From NCBI GenBank assembly GCA_002314265.1, contig DCEW01000047.1, positions 1-19,325 of the forward strand: a DNA stretch of 19,325 nucleotides, read 5' to 3'. The DNA comes from Flavobacteriales bacterium UBA1820. GTDB taxonomy: Bacteria > Bacteroidota > Bacteroidia > Flavobacteriales > UBA1820. The notes beneath the pieces were generated by a model. The model was not told the origin of the DNA. It ran no database searches and worked only from the letters and a program-made list of their open reading frames with translations. A program made the position numbers and the translations under genes. Of this stretch, positions 16,271 through 19,325 are shown piece by piece; the stretch's first letter is position 1, and each line of letters begins with the position of its first letter.

Positions 16271-18391
16271 TTATTTCTTTGACTTTGCGATTACCTCCTC
16301 GGCGATGTTGCGCGGAACTTCGGCGTAGTGCGAGAACTCCATCGAGGAAGTAGCACGACCCGAGGTCAGGGTACGCAGCGAAGTAACATAACCGAACATC
16401 TCGGCCAGCGGCACATCGGCACGGACGATGGTGGCTCCGGCACGGTTTTCGGTACCCTTGATGATACCGCGACGACGGTTCAGGTCGCCGATCACGTCGC
16501 CCATGTTTTCCTCCGGAGTGGTTACCTCCAGCTTCATGATCGGCTCCAAGAGGATAGGACGTGCCTGCGGAGCAGCCGCCTTGTATCCCAATTTGGCAGC
16601 CATCTCGAACGAAAGCTGGTCGGAGTCCACCGGGTGGAACGAACCATCGAGCACGGTGATCTTCATACCCTGCAATTCGTATCCGGCCAACGGACCGGCT
16701 TCGATGGCCTCCTTGAAGCCTTTTTCGATCGCCGGGATGAATTCCTTCGGAATGTTACCACCCTTGATCTCGGAAACAAATTCCAGACCGCTCTTTCCTT
16801 CGCTGTTGGGTTCCATGCGGAAGATCACATCGGCAAACTTACCACGACCACCCGTCTGCTTCTTGTACACCTCGCGGTGTTCGACAGTACCGGTGAGCGC
16901 TTCCTTGTAAGCCACCTGCGGCTGACCTTCGTTCACCTCGACGTTGAATTCGCGTTTGAGACGGTCCACGATGATCTCCAGGTGCAATTCGCCCATGCCT
17001 GAGATGATCGTCTGGCCCGAATCCTCGTCCGTGTGTACGCGGAAGGTGGGGTCTTCCTCGGCCAATTTCGACAGACCTACCCCCAGTTTGTCCAGGTCGG
17101 CCTGCGTCTTGGGTTCGATCGAGATACCGATCACCGGCTCGGGGAACGTCATCGACTCCAGCACGATGGGGTTCTTCTCATCGCACAGCGTATCGCCCGT
17201 ACGGATATCCTTGAATCCTACTCCTGCACCGATATCACCGGCCTCGATAAAGTCGATCGGCTTCTGCTCCTTGGAGTGCATCTGGAAAATGCGCGAGATA
17301 CGCTCTTTCTTGTCGGTACGCGGATTGTACACGTACGAACCGGCATCGAGTCGGCCGGAATACATGCGGAAGAAGCACAAACGACCTACAAATGGGTCCG
17401 TTGCGATCTTGAAGGCCAGCGCCGCCATCGGTGCGTCCACATCCGGATGCCGAACCACTTCCTCGTCGGTCTTGGGGTTGATCCCCTTGATGGCCTCCAC
17501 GTCTGCCGGAGAAGGCAGGAAGGCGATCACGGAATCCAAGAGCTTCTGCACGCCCTTGTTCTTGAACGACGAACCGCACAGCATCGGCGTGATGTCCATC
17601 GAGATCGTCGCCTTGCGGATCGCTACCAAAAGTTCCTCTTCGGTGATGGAGTCCGGATCGGTAAAGAATTTTTCCATCAGTTCCTCCGAAGTCTCGGCCA
17701 CGGACTCCAGCAGGTGCTGACGCCACTTGGCACATTCATCCTTCAAGTCGTCCGGAATGGGGATAACCTGATAGGTCATACCCTTGTCTTCCTCGTTCCA
17801 GATGATGCCCTCCATGGTCAGCAGATCGACAACACCCTTGAAGTCGGCTTCCGAACCGATGGGCACCTGCAACGGCACCGGGTTGGCACCCAGACGCTCC
17901 TTGACCTGACGAACAACATTGAAGAAGTCTGCACCGCTGCGGTCCATCTTATTGACGAAACCGATACGGGGAACATTGTATTTGGTTGCCTGACGCCAAA
18001 CGGTCTCCGACTGAGGCTCCACGCCGCCCACGGCACAGAACAGTGCTACCGCACCGTCCAGCACGCGCAACGAACGCTCCACTTCCACCGTGAAGTCCAC
18101 GTGCCCCGGAGTGTCGATCAGGTTGATCTTGTACTTTTTGGTATTGGGGAGTGCCTGGCCCTGGTGGGTCGGGTAATTCCAGAACACGGTGGTAGCCGCC
18201 GAAGTAATGGTGATACCACGTTCCTGCTCCTGCGCCATCCAGTCCATCGTAGCGGCTCCGTCGTGTACCTCGCCTATCTTGTGGGTAATACCCGTGTAGT
18301 AGAGGATACGCTCGCTGGTAGTCGTTTTTCCGGCATCGATGTGCGCCATGATACCGATATTGCGGGTAAAATGTAAGTCTCTTTTTGCCAT
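16271..18391 (-). CDS. fusA: Elongation factor G
   Basis: A 706-residue translational GTPase that drives tRNA-mRNA translocation and, with the recycling factor, splits ribosomes. The GTPase motifs are intact: P loop AHIDAGKT (16-23), switch 1 [10 protein letters not shown] (58-67), DTPGH (93-97) with catalytic His97, and NKMD (147-150). Domain II follows from about residue 300. Domain III contains [10 protein letters not shown], domain IV includes GGRGKFADV and its lower loop, and domain V ends with [24 protein letters not shown]. Full-length and typical of canonical EF-G1; it sits in the str cluster between rpsG and rpsJ. A second EF-G paralogue, known in Bacteroides, would lie elsewhere. 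Confidence 0.98.
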   Translation of the reverse strand: MAKRDLHFTRNIGIMAHIDAGKTTTSERILYYTGITHKIGEVHDGAATMDWMAQEQERGITITSAATTVFWNYPTHQGQALPNTKKYKINLIDTPGHVDFTVEVERSLRVLDGAVALFCAVGGVEPQSETVWRQATKYNVPRIGFVNKMDRSGADFFNVVRQVKERLGANPVPLQVPIGSEADFKGVVDLLTMEGIIWNEEDKGMTYQVIPIPDDLKDECAKWRQHLLESVAETSEELMEKFFTDPDSITEEELLVAIRKATISMDITPMLCGSSFKNKGVQKLLDSVIAFLPSPADVEAIKGINPKTDEEVVRHPDVDAPMAALAFKIATDPFVGRLCFFRMYSGRLDAGSYVYNPRTDKKERISRIFQMHSKEQKPIDFIEAGDIGAGVGFKDIRTGDTLCDEKNPIVLESMTFPEPVIGISIEPKTQADLDKLGVGLSKLAEEDPTFRVHTDEDSGQTIISGMGELHLEIIVDRLKREFNVEVNEGQPQVAYKEALTGTVEHREVYKKQTGGRGKFADVIFRMEPNSEGKSGLEFVSEIKGGNIPKEFIPAIEKGFKEAIEAGPLAGYELQGMKITVLDGSFHPVDSDQLSFEMAAKLGYKAAAPQARPILLEPIMKLEVTTPEENMGDVIGDLNRRRGIIKGTENRAGATIVRADVPLAEMFGYVTSLRTLTSGRATSSMEFSHYAEVPRNIAEEVIAKSKK

Positions 18392-18406
18392 GTTTTTCTC
18401 GGTAGT

Positions 18407-18883
18407 TTAGAATCTGAAGTGCGAGAACGCCTTGTTGGCCTCGGCCATCTTGTGCGTATCCATACGTTTCTTCACGGCAGCGCCTTCCTCCTTGGAAGCG
18501 GCCAGGATTTCGGCAGCCAGTTTCTGCGCCATGGATTTTTCGTTGCGCAGACGCGCATACTTGATCAGCCATTTGATGGCCATCGACACCTTGCGGTCCG
18601 GACGGATCTGCATCGGGATCTGGAAGGTAGCACCTCCCACACGACGCGAACGAACTTCCACGTGCGGCATGACATTGGTCAGGGCATCTTTCCAGATTTC
18701 CAGCGGGGTCTTCTCGCCGTCTTTCGACTTTTCACCCACGATATCGAGCGCCTGGTAGAATACCTCGAACGCTACGCTCTTTTTGCCGTCCCACATCAGG
18801 TTGTTCACAAAACGCGTTACCAGCGTATCGTTGAACTTCGGATCGGGAAGAAGAACTCTTTTTTTAGCTCTTGTCTTTCTCAT
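18407..18883 (-). CDS. rpsG: 30S ribosomal protein S7
   Basis: A 158-residue S7, the primary assembly protein of the small-subunit head, near the E site. It starts [30 protein letters not shown], and the conserved centre is [21 protein letters not shown], with [27 protein letters not shown]. The C-terminal end [14 protein letters not shown] is complete. Length is close to the usual 156. It lies 38 bases after rpsL and 15 before fusA, and has an A-rich start region with no Shine-Dalgarno sequence. Confidence 0.99.
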   Translation of the reverse strand: MRKTRAKKRVLLPDPKFNDTLVTRFVNNLMWDGKKSVAFEVFYQALDIVGEKSKDGEKTPLEIWKDALTNVMPHVEVRSRRVGGATFQIPMQIRPDRKVSMAIKWLIKYARLRNEKSMAQKLAAEILAASKEEGAAVKKRMDTHKMAEANKAFSHFRF

Positions 18884-18921
18884 TTTTTCATCGAATTTTT
18901 AATGTGTTGAACGGTTAGGGA

Positions 18922-19325
18922 TTACTTCTTCCCGGATTTTCCGGCCGCCTGTCCCTCTTTGGGGCGCTTGGCGCCGTACTTGGAACGACGCTGCTTGCGG
19001 CCGTTCACACCGGCCGTATCCAGCGCACCGCGCACGATGTGATAACGCACACCGGGCAAGTCCTTAACCCTTCCGCCGCGTACCAATACTATCGAGTGCT
19101 CTTGGAGGTTGTGTCCCTCACCGCCGATGTAGGCATTGACCTCGTTTCCGTTGGTCAGGCGCACACGGGCCACCTTACGCATAGCCGAGTTAGGCTTTTT
19201 AGGCGTAGTGGTGTAAACACGCGTGCACACGCCGCGACGCTGGGGGCAGGAATCCAAAGCAGCCGATTTACTCTTCTTGGCGAGTACGGCTCTTCCTTTT
19301 CTTACTAACTGTTGAATGGTTGGCA
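18922..19325 (-). CDS. rpsL: 30S ribosomal protein S12 (partial by one base)
   Basis: The first gene of the visible operon. Translation from the very edge reads (M)[17 protein letters not shown], so only the first base of the start codon falls outside the window; the whole protein would be 134 residues. S12 sits at the decoding centre and controls accuracy. The conserved regions are [25 protein letters not shown] and [15 protein letters not shown]. Lys43 and Lys88, where streptomycin-resistance changes usually occur, are unchanged, as are Asp89 (a methylthiolation site in some bacteria) and Pro91. The promoter lies beyond the right edge. Confidence 0.97.
   Translation of the reverse strand, partial: PTIQQLVRKGRAVLAKKSKSAALDSCPQRRGVCTRVYTTTPKKPNSAMRKVARVRLTNGNEVNAYIGGEGHNLQEHSIVLVRGGRVKDLPGVRYHIVRGALDTAGVNGRKQRRSKYGAKRPKEGQAAGKSGKK

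Noticed and set aside
17033..18376. 447-codon plus-strand open frame across fusA
   Set aside because: Antisense to an intact EF-G; its openness follows from the codon bias of fusA, and no protein family is recognisable.
18922..19257. rpsL starting at an internal TTG (19257)
   Set aside because: The frame continues to the window edge with the conserved S12 N-terminus [12 protein letters not shown]; the TTG is simply Leu24.
1..19325. Mobile elements, CRISPR arrays, tRNA or rRNA genes, phage or defence genes
   Set aside because: I found no transposase, direct-repeat array, tRNA-like cloverleaf or defence-type protein. The window is fully occupied by conserved housekeeping genes.

Overview
The window is one long, tightly packed run of housekeeping genes, all on the minus strand. 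Reading from the right edge (upstream) to the left edge, it holds the str, S10, spc and alpha ribosomal-protein clusters fused into one superoperon: rpsL-rpsG-fusA, rpsJ-rplC-rplD-rplW-rplB-rpsS-rplV-rpsC-rplP-rpmC-rpsQ, rplN-rplX-rplE-rpsN-rpsH-rplF-rplR-rpsE-rpmD-rplO-secY-infA-rpmJ, rpsM-rpsK-rpsD-rpoA-rplQ. The run ends at a clear intrinsic terminator (about 1905-1941). A separate two-gene unit follows, carA and a HAD-family sugar-phosphate phosphatase, which ends at two back-to-back terminators at the left edge.

The organism is most likely a member of the Bacteroidota, probably Bacteroidales. The reasons are: no tuf between fusA and rpsJ; carA directly after rplQ; the L2 variant DHPMGGGEG; zinc-free forms of S4, S14 and L36; long low-complexity tails on L17 and S3; and start regions that mostly lack a Shine-Dalgarno sequence. 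Base composition looks mid-50s percent G+C by eye. That would fit a Rikenellaceae/Alistipes-like gut bacterium, but this finer placement is a guess.

The genes work as one production line for the translation and export machinery: small- and large-subunit ribosomal proteins, the translocation GTPase EF-G, initiation factor IF-1, the SecY translocon pore and the RNA polymerase alpha subunit. Most gene gaps are 0-45 bases; two start/stop overlaps (rplC/rplD and rplX/rplE) suggest translational coupling. The exceptions are the rpsJ-rplC gap (99 bases), the rpmD-rplO gap (108), the infA-rpmJ gap (62) and the rplQ-carA gap (185). The first two hold hairpins that could be regulatory; the last holds the terminator and a candidate carA promoter. 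No gene-free stretch exceeds 300 bases. I see no tRNA, rRNA, insertion sequence, CRISPR array or phage gene.

I found no undescribed biological system. The points worth a second look are modest: the two spacer hairpins, an AT-rich second half of rplD, a terminator stem built from the end of the phosphatase reading frame, and the strong Shine-Dalgarno sequence of carA in an otherwise SD-poor region.
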